DNA of 64,000 nt from Marinomonas aquiplantarum (GCF_003314975.1 NZ_QNRF01000004.1:1-64000), one strand, 5' to 3'. Positions 38,375 through 47,805 are shown, counted from the stretch's first letter. A program made the numbers and translations. The notes: a model not told the origin generated them from the sequence alone.

Positions 38375-40270
38375 ATGTCAGAATGTGATTTAGGGAGAGT
38401 GGATATTTCTTTCCCTATGGCTGACATTGAACGTGCTGTTGTCAGTTATGCGATTACACCTCGCTCTTCTTTATTGGATTTGCGGTCGGCTTTGGATCGT
38501 TTTGCGTTCAATGTTGCGGATCTTGAACTGCTTATATTCCATCAGCGTCTTGCCTCACTTCAGCATCTTGTTACGCAGTTAATCGCTTCGGGGTCACCTT
38601 ACCGATCTGACTGTCAGTTGGTGATGTTGACGGCAAGCGATGCATTATCCCAGCTTGCTATCGCCGCGCCATTAGGAGGCGATTATCTGCAGGCGCACAG
38701 TCATGCCCTGTCCGAGCATCATCCTTGCTGGCAACAGCTTAGTCACCTGTTATCTCAAATTGAATTGGTTTCTGAGAACTTCCGTTTTGAAGGGCGTATA
38801 ACGCCTTCTTCACAAGGGGCGATAGAGCCATTACTTCACGCGTTTGCAGAGTTTGGTCAAGTGTCTTTTCAGGTGGAAGAAATTGAAAAGGAGGGGGTGA
38901 GCGGTGTATTCTGCTTGGAATCTACCCAAACATTGGCAAGGCTTAATGAACGATTTCCGCAACTAATGTGGCGTCAGCTTGAACCTGCCTCTGCTGAGCG
39001 CTCTGATCCCATTTCTGTTCCCTTAATTAATGATCTCTCTTACCTGACTGAGCCGGTGAAGTCATTAATGATGTCTGGTTTTTTGTCTTGGTTTCATCCC
39101 CAAAAAATGTCTTATTCCGAGCGAGACCATCTTCTTAATCAGTATGACGTTATGATGAAAGAGGCTTTTTATCGGCCTTTTGCCAGTTGTTTAGTGCTGT
39201 CTGAAGAAGGAGTGGGTGAGCAGAAAGAGGATGACAGGCTTGTTCCTTTTGATGGGGATGAACAAGTTGCCTTATCGGTCGGTGAGCAAGCGTATCCGCT
39301 TCGTCTTGGCGGTTATTATTATGCTGCTGTTACCAATCCGAATAAGGGGGATTGGCAAAAGCCTTATCTTAGTTCGAGCCTAGGAGAAGACGTATTACTG
39401 AGTACGCTCTATCAAATTAACTATTTGTCGCATACTTATGTATTTGATCTAAAAGAGAGTTTTCTTCATAAAGTGGCTTGGGAAGCGCTGCTTTGGCGTG
39501 GTGATGTGGCATATGTTGAGTTAGCACCAGGTCAAGAAGTCAGATTACTTTTATCATTGGAGGCATTCTCTGGCCCGGATGCGGTTTGTTTGTTACTTAA
39601 CCAGCAGGGACTGCAAGATATTCTAATCGTTGCGGTGGCTGGATGTTATGTGGCGATTCCTTTTTGCTCTGTGAAGCGTGTAGAGGCGTTTCCTATGCTT
39701 ATCAAGCATGAGGTTAAAGGGGTAAAAAACATTTGGCAGGATAAATCGGGACAATTGCTACTTGAGCCTTGGTTAAGTGAGGCTGAGCTTAATTCGAAAA
39801 ACTTGCAAAAAATAAGGACCGAACCAGTTTCGAGTACCGTCAAGAAGGGGTATTATTTGGGAAGAAGCCAAAAGGCTTGCTTGATTGTGTCTGCAGAATT
39901 GGTGGCGGATGTCATCGCAAATCAAATGCCAGCTTCCTTCTTCTTCGTTAATGACTTGGAACGAGAAGAACGGTCTTTTTTGGCGAGCCGGAATCAATGC
40001 ATTGAACTGATTACTATGAATACATTAGAGTCAGGGTTTAGAGAAACAAACTCTCAGCTCGGTTTTTCTGTTATTCTTGAAGATGACGGTGTATCCGTTG
40101 CATTGCAATTTGTTTCGTTTGATTGGTATGAAGAGCAGCCATCACTTGAGCTAGGGAGTGGCCGCGAGCTTAGTAACAACCGAGAACATGAAGGTTTTGT
40201 TGTACTAGATAGAAAAAACTATTTGTCTTTTGTCGCTGATCATTTGTCATCAGTGTCAGCTTGTAAGTGA
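38375..40270 (+). CDS. Unknown protein, possibly a degenerate CheA-like kinase
   Basis: A 631-residue soluble protein inserted between fliJ and fliK, not recognised with certainty. The first 130 residues are helical. Around residues 375-430, WRGDVAYVELAPGQEVRLLL looks like the last strands of a CheA-type ATPase domain, and VAVAGCYVAIPFCSVKRVEAF looks like the start of a CheW-like (P5) domain. The N and G boxes needed for ATP binding and the His domain motif are not seen. I infer a catalytically dead CheA relative at low confidence. The next gene is a receptor-like protein 9 bases downstream, so the two are probably coexpressed partners. Confidence 0.45.
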   Translation: MSECDLGRVDISFPMADIERAVVSYAITPRSSLLDLRSALDRFAFNVADLELLIFHQRLASLQHLVTQLIASGSPYRSDCQLVMLTASDALSQLAIAAPLGGDYLQAHSHALSEHHPCWQQLSHLLSQIELVSENFRFEGRITPSSQGAIEPLLHAFAEFGQVSFQVEEIEKEGVSGVFCLESTQTLARLNERFPQLMWRQLEPASAERSDPISVPLINDLSYLTEPVKSLMMSGFLSWFHPQKMSYSERDHLLNQYDVMMKEAFYRPFASCLVLSEEGVGEQKEDDRLVPFDGDEQVALSVGEQAYPLRLGGYYYAAVTNPNKGDWQKPYLSSSLGEDVLLSTLYQINYLSHTYVFDLKESFLHKVAWEALLWRGDVAYVELAPGQEVRLLLSLEAFSGPDAVCLLLNQQGLQDILIVAVAGCYVAIPFCSVKRVEAFPMLIKHEVKGVKNIWQDKSGQLLLEPWLSEAELNSKNLQKIRTEPVSSTVKKGYYLGRSQKACLIVSAELVADVIANQMPASFFFVNDLEREERSFLASRNQCIELITMNTLESGFRETNSQLGFSVILEDDGVSVALQFVSFDWYEEQPSLELGSGRELSNNREHEGFVVLDRKNYLSFVADHLSSVSACK

Positions 40271-40279
40271 TTATTAACT

Positions 40280-42157
40280 ATGAATACATTGCATTCACCG
40301 TTTGGTGCGCCGCGAAAAGAGTTAATTAATGGGCTGCAGAAAACAGTTGTGATTTTACTGTTCTTTCTGTTGTTGGCTTTTGCTGGTCTGTATTATTTGA
40401 TGAATAGCAACTTGCAGCAACAAAATGCCAAACAAGAGCAACTTTCAGAATTGTTAGGATTAGTTCACAGTGCTGAAGAGCATTGGCTAGAGTGGTTGTT
40501 AATAGAAGACCTCAATACGATTGATCGCAGTTTGGATACCTCACCTGCAAGTCATTACCATCAATTATTAGTTAGTGAATATAAGCTCATTCAAGATCAG
40601 CTTATGTCGTTCGATGATGCTGAAGAAGTAGACTTATCGACTGCGGTGAAGCTGTTGAATGCGTTTTCAGGTCGAGAGTTGGATACCTATCCTCTTTCCA
40701 ATGCGGAGCGCATTCAGGCTTATCAAGAATTCGAAAAATTAGAGTCCTTGGGCGACCAATTAGTACAAATTGGAGTGGCGTTAGATTATCAGCGTGAGTT
40801 ATTTGTTGGTCGAATGGTCTGGGCGCCAGTTGGCTTATTTGTTGTGATTGCTTTTGTGGTTATTGTGCTTGCGGCTCGATTAAATCGTCAGCTGACATCA
40901 GGCTTTGCAACCATTCATCATGTTATTGATCACAGGAAACATGGTCATGCTTCTGTGTTGCCAGAACGTCCCTTGGTTGATGAGTTAACCGATTTAAGTC
41001 ATTTAATTGATCACGAAATTTCTTCGCGTGATATGGATATTCGTCAGCAGCTAGGACGCTTGTCATTAATTGATGAGGCCTTGTCAGTCATTGAATTGCC
41101 ATTTTTCATGGTCAATGAAGAACGAGATATTGTCTGGCAAACTCAAGGTGCTGAGCGATTGTGGAATAAAAACACTTCGCTCTTTGAGTCCATGTTTGGA
41201 ATTGATCCTGGGCTGGATTCGCCAGTTGGTGAGCAAGTTTCGGAATCTGTTTTATTGTCCGATGAGCCATTGAGGTTGTCCTTGTCTGATGGTGTATACG
41301 AATTGACGGTAAAGCAATTCGAGGTCGGGAATGAAGCGTCTAGTATGCGTTACTTGATTCAGATTCAGCATAAATCTGAAATGGCTGAGTTTGATGTTTT
41401 GTACAATTGTTTAAAACTCATGTCGAAGGATGTTTGGGATGCGCCGATCCGCCTTTCTCGTGAGAACTCACCTTATGCTCCTTTTGCCCAGTCTCTTGAG
41501 CAGATTCGCATTAAGGTGGCCGATATTATTCGTGCAAGTAATAAGTCCATGATGACTACAGATCAGGCTGAAAAGATTACTAAATTACAACAAATAGCAT
41601 CCCTAATTGACGCAAAAACAGACCACAATGATTCTGTAGTCGAAAAGGCTCCGTCAATTGTGCCCATGCCAGTGCCTGAACTGAACGTGCATCAAGTGAT
41701 GGATCTTTCGGATCAAATCCAAGATTCTCTGCTGTTAGGGTATGAGATGATCATTCAGCGTTTATTGCTGGTGGAAAAGGATTTGTCCTCTAACGTTATT
41801 TTGCTAGAGAGTGTCAGCCGTTGTCTGAATGAGGTCAGGGCGGGGGTATTATCAAGCTTGGCAGCGACAGAAGGCGAGAGTGATGCAATTCGTCATCGCT
41901 TTGCAATTGACCTTGATCATGACATAAGTGAAGTTCAAGGGCAGGTGCAAGAAATGTCCTCTTTGATAGGAACGACCTTATCTTTGCTTGAGTCCGATCG
42001 AAGTGTGGGGAATGCCAGACTCATGAGAGTGCGAGAAACAGTTGAAGACATCGTTAAACGAATTGAAGTAATAACGACCGACACATCGGCAGAGTTAGAA
42101 GATAAGAGTCAAAAAACAGTCGATGTTGATTTAGATGAAGAATGGGAAGAGTGGTAG
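40280..42157 (+). CDS. Chemoreceptor-like membrane protein without signalling hairpin
   Basis: 625 residues. Helix 1 at 22-41 (TVVILLFFLLLAFAGLYYLM), a periplasmic part of about 135 residues rich in helices, helix 2 at about 180-202 (VGLFVVIAFVVIVLAARL), then a linker, a PAS-like stretch near 270-360 (IELPFFMVNEERDIVWQTQG), and helical segments to the end. The topology is that of a methyl-accepting chemotaxis protein, but the conserved tip sequence is absent. The protein ends DLDEEWEEW, which fits the aromatic-x-x-aromatic pentapeptide that tethers CheR or CheB to receptors. Function unknown; a sensor feeding the next two genes is my inference. Confidence 0.55.
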   Translation: MNTLHSPFGAPRKELINGLQKTVVILLFFLLLAFAGLYYLMNSNLQQQNAKQEQLSELLGLVHSAEEHWLEWLLIEDLNTIDRSLDTSPASHYHQLLVSEYKLIQDQLMSFDDAEEVDLSTAVKLLNAFSGRELDTYPLSNAERIQAYQEFEKLESLGDQLVQIGVALDYQRELFVGRMVWAPVGLFVVIAFVVIVLAARLNRQLTSGFATIHHVIDHRKHGHASVLPERPLVDELTDLSHLIDHEISSRDMDIRQQLGRLSLIDEALSVIELPFFMVNEERDIVWQTQGAERLWNKNTSLFESMFGIDPGLDSPVGEQVSESVLLSDEPLRLSLSDGVYELTVKQFEVGNEASSMRYLIQIQHKSEMAEFDVLYNCLKLMSKDVWDAPIRLSRENSPYAPFAQSLEQIRIKVADIIRASNKSMMTTDQAEKITKLQQIASLIDAKTDHNDSVVEKAPSIVPMPVPELNVHQVMDLSDQIQDSLLLGYEMIIQRLLLVEKDLSSNVILLESVSRCLNEVRAGVLSSLAATEGESDAIRHRFAIDLDHDISEVQGQVQEMSSLIGTTLSLLESDRSVGNARLMRVRETVEDIVKRIEVITTDTSAELEDKSQKTVDVDLDEEWEEW

Positions 42158-42187
42158 TGCTTTTCATGACGGCTTGTGAGGTGTTCA

Positions 42188-42493
42188 GTGGTTGAGAGCT
42201 CTTTTGATGATAAAACAGAATGTCTGACGATTTTGGTCGATGGGCGTTTTGATTATAGCTGTCACAAGTTGTTCAAAGAGGCGTTTGTTTCAGCAAAGAA
42301 AGCCGCCAGTGTCTATGAAATTGATTTATCTAGGGTGACCTATTTAGACAGTTCTGCTTTGGGCATGCTTTTACTGCTAAGGGATCATGCTGGTGGTGAA
42401 AAAGCGGATGTGCGACTAAAGAAGCCGAATGGCGCGGTGTTGGACATCCTTAAAATTGCTAACTTCCATCGACTTTTTGACATCGAAGAGTAG
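42188..42493 (+). CDS. STAS-domain anti-sigma factor antagonist
   Basis: 101-residue SpoIIAA/HsbA-like protein. The phosphorylatable Ser lies in YLDSSALGMLLLLRDH. In partner-switch systems the unphosphorylated form binds an anti-sigma or other target, and a kinase and a PP2C phosphatase set its state. The GTG at 42188 behind GAGG was chosen over a GTG four codons upstream. The following gene encodes both kinase and phosphatase domains, 5 bases downstream. Confidence 0.88.
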   Translation: MVESSFDDKTECLTILVDGRFDYSCHKLFKEAFVSAKKAASVYEIDLSRVTYLDSSALGMLLLLRDHAGGEKADVRLKKPNGAVLDILKIANFHRLFDIEE

Positions 42494-42498
42494 GTTGT

Positions 42499-44208
42499 AT
42501 GGAACAAATCTTGAACATCCTCATTGCGGATGATAACCCATCTGATCGAATCCTGTTAAAAGCAATTTTGAGCCAGTTTGGTCATAATGTTATTTCAGCA
42601 GTAGATGGTCAAGAAGCAGTTGAGAAGTTTAACCCAAACACCATCCAATTGGTTTGTTTGGATGTTAAGATGCCGCGTAAAGACGGCTGGGAAGCAGCTC
42701 TAGAAATTCAGCAAACCGCTGGTGATTTATTTGTTCCGATTATTTTTCTTTCCGGTGTAGCAGATCCAATTGCTTTGTCCAATTGCCTGCGCATTGGGGG
42801 CACAGATTTCATCTCTAAACCCTACAGTCCCGCACTTATTACCGCAAAATTAAATGCCATTGTGCGTCTTTTGGTGATGCAAAAAACACTGGAAGAACAA
42901 AGAGATGCCATGTCTCTATACAATGAGCAGTTGGTGCATGATCAGAATGTCGCCAAAGTCGTTTATGAAAATATCACCCATTCCAATTGTTTAAAAGATC
43001 CGGCCTTATCAACGGTTCACTATGGCACTCACACATTTAATGGTGACGTGATTTTGGCGGCTTACAAACCAAATGGTGGCATGCATTTGTTGTTGGGCGA
43101 CTTTACCGGCCATGGCTTGTCGGCGGCGATTGGCGCTTTACCTCTGGCAGATATCTTTTTTGATTGGACCAAAAAAGGTTTCTTGATGCGGCAAATTATT
43201 CCCGAAATTAACGCCAGACTAAAAAGCATTTTGCCTGCAAACATGTTTTGTAGCGCGGCGTTTGTTGATATCAAAGTCAACAATAAAAGCATTGAAATCT
43301 GGAATGGTGGTTTGCCTGATTTGCTATTCTTCTCTCAGCAATCAAAAGCACCAGCTCGTTTTGAATCAAAAAATTTACCTCTTGGTATTTTGCCACCAGA
43401 CGTTTTTGAGTGTCAGATTGATCCTGTGACGTTTGTTCCGGGTGATCGTCTTGTGGTGTTTTCTGATGGGGTTTATGAAGCGCAGGATAAGTCTGGCGCA
43501 ATGTTTTGTCACTCTGTTTTGAATCCTTTATATGAAGGAGAAATAGCGGATGACCAGGCATTGGATTGGATGGTCGAGCAGCTGACTAAAGAAGGGGTGT
43601 TAGAAAACCCGCACGACGATATTTCATGCTTGTCAGTCCGTTTGGATACCAATATTGGTATTGAGTCACCTGATCGTGGTGTGCCAACCAGTCATCATGA
43701 AGCGCCTGCTGATTTTTCATTTGAATACGTGTTAAATGCAGATTCATTGCGTAATACCGATCCGTTGCCTTATGTGTTGCAAATCATTACCACGGTTCCT
43801 GGATTAAGTAGCTTTTCTAGTCAGATTTTTATGATTCTGTCTGAGCTGTATTCCAATGCTCTCGAGCACGGCGTACTGGGTCTTAGTTCATATAAAAAGA
43901 GCTCCAGTGATGGCTTTTCGCAATACTACGATGAGCGTGAGCAAAGGTTGGCAGCCCTAACTGAAGGGTATGTCAAAATCTCTGTGAAAGTGACCTCAAG
44001 TGGTAATGAAAGAGTATTGGCTTTGTATGTCGAAGACAGCGGCGATGGCTTTGATTATCAGAACATTAGTTTTGACATGTCGAATAGTGAACTGCTCTAT
44101 AACCGTGGTCTGGCGTTGTTGGATCAGTTGTGCCATAAACTCGAATTTAGCAAGGGTGGACGTGGCGTAACAGCCTATTATCACTGGCAAGTAGGCCAAG
44201 AGAGTTAG
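42499..44208 (+). CDS. Response regulator with PP2C phosphatase and HATPase (anti-sigma kinase) domains, HsbR-like
   Basis: 569 residues in three domains. Receiver at 1-125 with Asp55 (LVCLDVKMPRKDGW); SpoIIE-type PP2C phosphatase at about 165-390 with LLLGDFTGHGLSAAIGA and LVVFSDGVYEAQ; C-terminal ATPase of the anti-sigma kinase type with LSELYSNALEHGVLGL and VEDSGDGFD. This is the layout of P. aeruginosa HsbR, which acts on HsbA and, through it, FlgM. The adjacent STAS protein is its likely substrate, so flagellar sigma-28 control is a reasonable inference. It lies directly before fliK. Confidence 0.88.
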   Translation: MEQILNILIADDNPSDRILLKAILSQFGHNVISAVDGQEAVEKFNPNTIQLVCLDVKMPRKDGWEAALEIQQTAGDLFVPIIFLSGVADPIALSNCLRIGGTDFISKPYSPALITAKLNAIVRLLVMQKTLEEQRDAMSLYNEQLVHDQNVAKVVYENITHSNCLKDPALSTVHYGTHTFNGDVILAAYKPNGGMHLLLGDFTGHGLSAAIGALPLADIFFDWTKKGFLMRQIIPEINARLKSILPANMFCSAAFVDIKVNNKSIEIWNGGLPDLLFFSQQSKAPARFESKNLPLGILPPDVFECQIDPVTFVPGDRLVVFSDGVYEAQDKSGAMFCHSVLNPLYEGEIADDQALDWMVEQLTKEGVLENPHDDISCLSVRLDTNIGIESPDRGVPTSHHEAPADFSFEYVLNADSLRNTDPLPYVLQIITTVPGLSSFSSQIFMILSELYSNALEHGVLGLSSYKKSSSDGFSQYYDEREQRLAALTEGYVKISVKVTSSGNERVLALYVEDSGDGFDYQNISFDMSNSELLYNRGLALLDQLCHKLEFSKGGRGVTAYYHWQVGQES

Positions 44209-44253
44209 GTTGGCCTTGCAATTGCATAACCCTTCATATCTTTGGAGGATATT

Positions 44254-46182
44254 ATGCGAACAGATTCTAATACCCTATTACCGATTGCTTCCAGTTCAGC
44301 TTCAAAAAAATCGTCGATGATCAGAGCGCCAGAAAAACAGGGGGCGGCTTTTTCAGAGGATTTTAACCGAGCAAAAGATGCAATGTCAGGCAGTAAATAT
44401 GACGACAAACACCGAGTCGCTCATGCTGATGATCAGCGAAAATCCTCCGTAATATCCGAGAAAACAAGCCATCAGCCCAATAGAGATGAGCGTATCAACT
44501 CGTCTGAAAAAGAGCCTGTTAGCGCTTCGAAAACGACGCCACCTTCAGCACAGAGTAACACGGTCGATTCGCAATCGGCTGACTCCGAATCTGGATCAGT
44601 TAACACTGAGAAAGGAGCGCAATCTGTTGCTTCTAGTACTGACCAAGTTGCTGAAAGCGGCAAAAAATTGCAGTTAAGTGGCGAAGCTTCTCCTGAAACA
44701 AGTGAGGCTGCCAAAGGCAATGAAGCCTTAATGCTTGGTGGAAAAGTGGTTGCTGGGAGTGTTGCGACTGATGCGCTTGTTAAGTCCTCTGGTGCTAAGG
44801 TTGCCATGCTTGGTGGAAAAGTGGTTGCCGGGAGTGTTGCGACTGACGCGCTTGTTAAGTCCTCTGGTGCTAAGGTTGCCATGCTTGGTGAAGGCCAAGA
44901 GTTATCAAATGTTGATGAATTACTTCCTGTGGCTGGAGAGGGCAAAACGAAGGTTTCCCTGCAAGAGACGGTCGGTGACGAGCATGTGTTGGCCAGTAAT
45001 AACGTCCAGCAACAAGGTTTGATGGAGGTCGGTCAAACCGAAAGTGTTTTTTTGGATGATGGCACGGTTGTTCAGCAACCTAATGTACAAGCCCTATCAG
45101 GGATGAATGTGTCAACGCCTCAAGAGCTTGCTCAGGTTGACGGTGCGACGAATGGTCAAGTTGATGCTCTCCTTGCTGATCAAGTTGTTGAAGCGCCTGT
45201 GCTTGAAGGTGGTGATCTAAAGAAATTGAATGAGTCTGGTGTTATTGCAATGGCGCCAGTGGCAGCGGTTGCGACTGGGGTGAATCAAGTCATGGCTCCG
45301 GGACAAGATGCGTCTGCTGGGAGTGATGAGGAGTTGTCTTGGGTGCTGGATCAAATGAGCTCTACCCCGAAAAAAACATCAGCGGATGGTGTGGTGACGG
45401 GCTTATTGGCCGAGGCTCCGGACGCTGAACGAATTAAGTCAGCTGGCCTTGCTGGTGCAGGTTTAGCACTGGGTGCGGCGGGTAAGTTGAATGCGGATTC
45501 TGCTAGTGGCTCAGCAACAGACTTGTTGCAAGGGGCTGATCTAGCGTTAGATGATGTGATTGGAAATGAACCGTTGGAACTTAGAAAGAAAGAGCATGAA
45601 GCCATGTTAGGCCGTATGGCTGGAAATGTGGATGCTAAAATGGATGATGTAGGTGGACTGAGTTCATCGTTCAATCAGCAAATTGGTAGAGCGGCTGCTT
45701 CTGTTGGTGTGGCGAGTCAGTTAGCCAGCGCCAATCAACCATTAAATATGGCGATGAGTGTACCACCAGGGCATCCTAATTGGGCGGCTGAAATGGGGCA
45801 GAAAGTAGCTTGGGTTGCTCGCGAGGGAGGCCATACAGCGCACATTCGTTTAGATCCTCCTGAGCTGGGAAGCCTGACGGTAAAAGTATCAGTAGACAGT
45901 GATTCCAATACACAAATCAACTTTGTTGCAGCAACGGCTCAGGCTCGTGATTTATTAGAAGGGCAAATGGGACGCTTGCGTGATATGTTAGCCCAGCAAG
46001 GGATGGATTTAAGCCGTGCTGAGGTTGATGTGTCTCAACAAGATGCTTCAGGCACTCAAAAAGACGCTGGCCAGACTGGTTTGGCGAATCATTCCGATGC
46101 GAATGGTGAAGACGAGGCGGATGAGGTTATGCCTGGAGTGATGTCTTATGTCTCCGCTACTGGGGTGGATTATTACGCTTAA
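44254..46182 (+). CDS. fliK: Flagellar hook-length control protein FliK
   Basis: Secreted ruler that sets hook length and triggers the export switch. 642 residues from the ATG at 44254, preceded by GGAGGA. The long N-terminal part is low complexity, Ser/Thr/Ala-rich and variable; the conserved C-terminal domain begins near WVAREGGHTAHIRLDPPELG and ends with LLEGQMGRLRDMLAQQGMDL. A 25-residue tandem duplication lies at residues 160-209. fliL follows after 129 bases. Confidence 0.92.
   Translation: MRTDSNTLLPIASSSASKKSSMIRAPEKQGAAFSEDFNRAKDAMSGSKYDDKHRVAHADDQRKSSVISEKTSHQPNRDERINSSEKEPVSASKTTPPSAQSNTVDSQSADSESGSVNTEKGAQSVASSTDQVAESGKKLQLSGEASPETSEAAKGNEALMLGGKVVAGSVATDALVKSSGAKVAMLGGKVVAGSVATDALVKSSGAKVAMLGEGQELSNVDELLPVAGEGKTKVSLQETVGDEHVLASNNVQQQGLMEVGQTESVFLDDGTVVQQPNVQALSGMNVSTPQELAQVDGATNGQVDALLADQVVEAPVLEGGDLKKLNESGVIAMAPVAAVATGVNQVMAPGQDASAGSDEELSWVLDQMSSTPKKTSADGVVTGLLAEAPDAERIKSAGLAGAGLALGAAGKLNADSASGSATDLLQGADLALDDVIGNEPLELRKKEHEAMLGRMAGNVDAKMDDVGGLSSSFNQQIGRAAASVGVASQLASANQPLNMAMSVPPGHPNWAAEMGQKVAWVAREGGHTAHIRLDPPELGSLTVKVSVDSDSNTQINFVAATAQARDLLEGQMGRLRDMLAQQGMDLSRAEVDVSQQDASGTQKDAGQTGLANHSDANGEDEADEVMPGVMSYVSATGVDYYA
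44731..44880 (+). repeat. 75-bp tandem duplication inside fliK
   Basis: Units 44731-44805 and 44806-44880 differ at only two silent positions and each encode MLGGKVVAGSVATDALVKSS plus GAKVA; the third unit breaks off after MLG. The near identity marks a recent in-frame duplication that lengthens the ruler region. Confidence 0.97.
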
Positions 46183-46311
46183 TTCATCGGTGTGGATGGA
46201 TAAATGATTAAGAAATAGATGGTGCTCTGTATTATTCTTTGTAGAATATAGAGTTAGTTGTTTAGCGTGAGTGTACGTTAAAAAAATTGATTGCACCTAA
46301 GGTTTAGGAAT
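46183..46311 (+). other. Intergenic region between fliK and fliL
   Basis: A 129-base AT-rich gap, the longest in the fli block. It holds an imperfect inverted repeat (CTCT near 46225 to GAATATAGAG at 46244-46253) with no T-tract, and no clear sigma-54 or sigma-28 site. A promoter for fliLMNOPQR-flhB may lie here but I cannot place it. Confidence 0.35.
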
Positions 46312-46821
46312 ATGGCTGAAGAAGACGGTTTAGATGTAGGCTCCGAGGAAGGTAAGCCGGGTGGTAAGAAGAAACTTATTATCATCATTGCTTTAGTAGT
46401 AGTGTTGTTAGGTGGTGGTGCGGCTGCGTATTTTTTGATGTTTAGCGGTTCTGATGCGCCTGCTGATTCCGCAGAGGCTGAGGCGGCAGCTTTGGCAAGT
46501 GAGCCCTCGATTTATCTGCCTCTCGAACCTGCGTTTACAATTGATATGATGGTGGAAGATCGACAGCGTTATGTGCAATTAAATATGACGGTCAAGTCGA
46601 AGAACGAAGAGCAAATGGAGGCGGTGACTTCTCATATGCCTTTGATTCGTAACAGTCTGGTATTACTGTTTTCCAGCCAGTCATTCGATGAATTAAAAAC
46701 CACTGAAGGCAAAGAAGCATTGAAGCTTGCAGCGCTGGATGCCATTAATGGCATTCTCGAGCAAGAAACTGGGCAAGGCGGTATAGATGGTGTCTTGTTT
46801 ACTAATTTTGTGATGCAGTAA
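46312..46821 (+). CDS. fliL: Flagellar basal body-associated protein FliL
   Basis: Single-pass membrane protein that supports stator function. 169 residues from the ATG at 46312 behind TAGGA: acidic cytoplasmic start, helix KKLIIIIALVVVLLGGGAAAYFL, then the periplasmic domain with IYLPLEPAFTIDM and the C-terminal GIDGVLFTNFVMQ. The seven extra upstream residues in this frame have no family support. Leads fliLMNOPQR-flhB. Confidence 0.93.
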   Translation: MAEEDGLDVGSEEGKPGGKKKLIIIIALVVVLLGGGAAAYFLMFSGSDAPADSAEAEAAALASEPSIYLPLEPAFTIDMMVEDRQRYVQLNMTVKSKNEEQMEAVTSHMPLIRNSLVLLFSSQSFDELKTTEGKEALKLAALDAINGILEQETGQGGIDGVLFTNFVMQ

Positions 46822-46826
46822 AGATT

Positions 46827-47804
46827 ATGTCGGCTCAAGATCTATTATCCCAGGACGAGATTGATGCGCTCTTACACGGCGCAGATGAAAAGCCTGCTGA
46901 CGATGATAATGCAGATGAAAACGGTGTCGCGTCCTATGACATAACCAGTCAGGAGCGTATTGTTCGTGGGCGAATGCCGACGTTGGAAATGATAAATGAG
47001 CGTTTTGCGCGTTACACGCGGATCAGTTTGTTTAACATGTTGCGACGTACCGCGGATGTCTCCTCTGGTGGTTTGCAGGTCATGAAATTTGGTGAATATG
47101 TTCATACTTTGTACGTACCAACCAGCTTGAACTTGGTAAAATTTCGTCCGCTACGCAGTACTGCTTTGTTTATTTTGGACGCTAAACTGGTTTTCAAACT
47201 GGTGGATAACTTCTTTGGTGGTGATGGTCGACACGCCAAAATTGAAGGTCGTGAGTTTACGCCTACTGAAATTCGTATTGTTCAGTTGATGTTAGAACAG
47301 GTGTTTGTGGATCTTACAGAGGCATGGGCTCCTGTTTTAAAATTAGAGCTTGAATACATCAGTTCGGAAGTGAATCCGGCGATGGCGAACATTGTTAGTC
47401 CGAGTGAAGTGGTTGTGGTATCGACATTTCATATTGAATTGGATGGCGGTGGCGGTGAACTGCACATTACTTTGCCGTACTCTATGATTGAGCCTGTTCG
47501 CGAGTTGTTAGATGCGGGTGTACAGAGTGATGTCGATGAAAAGGATGATCGTTGGGGTAAATCCCTAGAGCAAGATGTGCAAGATATTGGTGTTAAACTC
47601 TCAGTGAATGTGACGAACAAAAAGACTACACTGGGAGAGGTTTTGAAGTTTAAAGCGGGGGATATTATTCCCGTAGAAATGCCTGAATACATTACCGTTC
47701 GTGCTAATGGTGTGCCGAGCTTTAAAGGGAAATTGGGCGTCAGTAACGAGCGCTATTCGATTCAGGTGACAGAAAATATTAAATCGAGCAAGGTAACGAA
47801 ATAA
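46827..47804 (+). CDS. fliM: Flagellar motor switch protein FliM
   Basis: C-ring protein that receives CheY~P. The N-terminal CheY-binding peptide is intact (DLLSQDEIDALLHG), followed by the CheC-like middle domain (RFARYTRISLFNMLRRTADV) and the C-terminal SPOA domain (LGEVLKFKAGDIIPVEMPEY). 325 residues. Starts 5 bases after fliL. Confidence 0.97.
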   Translation: MSAQDLLSQDEIDALLHGADEKPADDDNADENGVASYDITSQERIVRGRMPTLEMINERFARYTRISLFNMLRRTADVSSGGLQVMKFGEYVHTLYVPTSLNLVKFRPLRSTALFILDAKLVFKLVDNFFGGDGRHAKIEGREFTPTEIRIVQLMLEQVFVDLTEAWAPVLKLELEYISSEVNPAMANIVSPSEVVVVSTFHIELDGGGGELHITLPYSMIEPVRELLDAGVQSDVDEKDDRWGKSLEQDVQDIGVKLSVNVTNKKTTLGEVLKFKAGDIIPVEMPEYITVRANGVPSFKGKLGVSNERYSIQVTENIKSSKVTK

Positions 47805-47805
47805 C

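Noticed and set aside
44472..44945. Minus-strand 157-residue open frame inside fliK
   Set aside because: Composition mirrors the duplicated fliK region; fliK is well supported in the forward frame.
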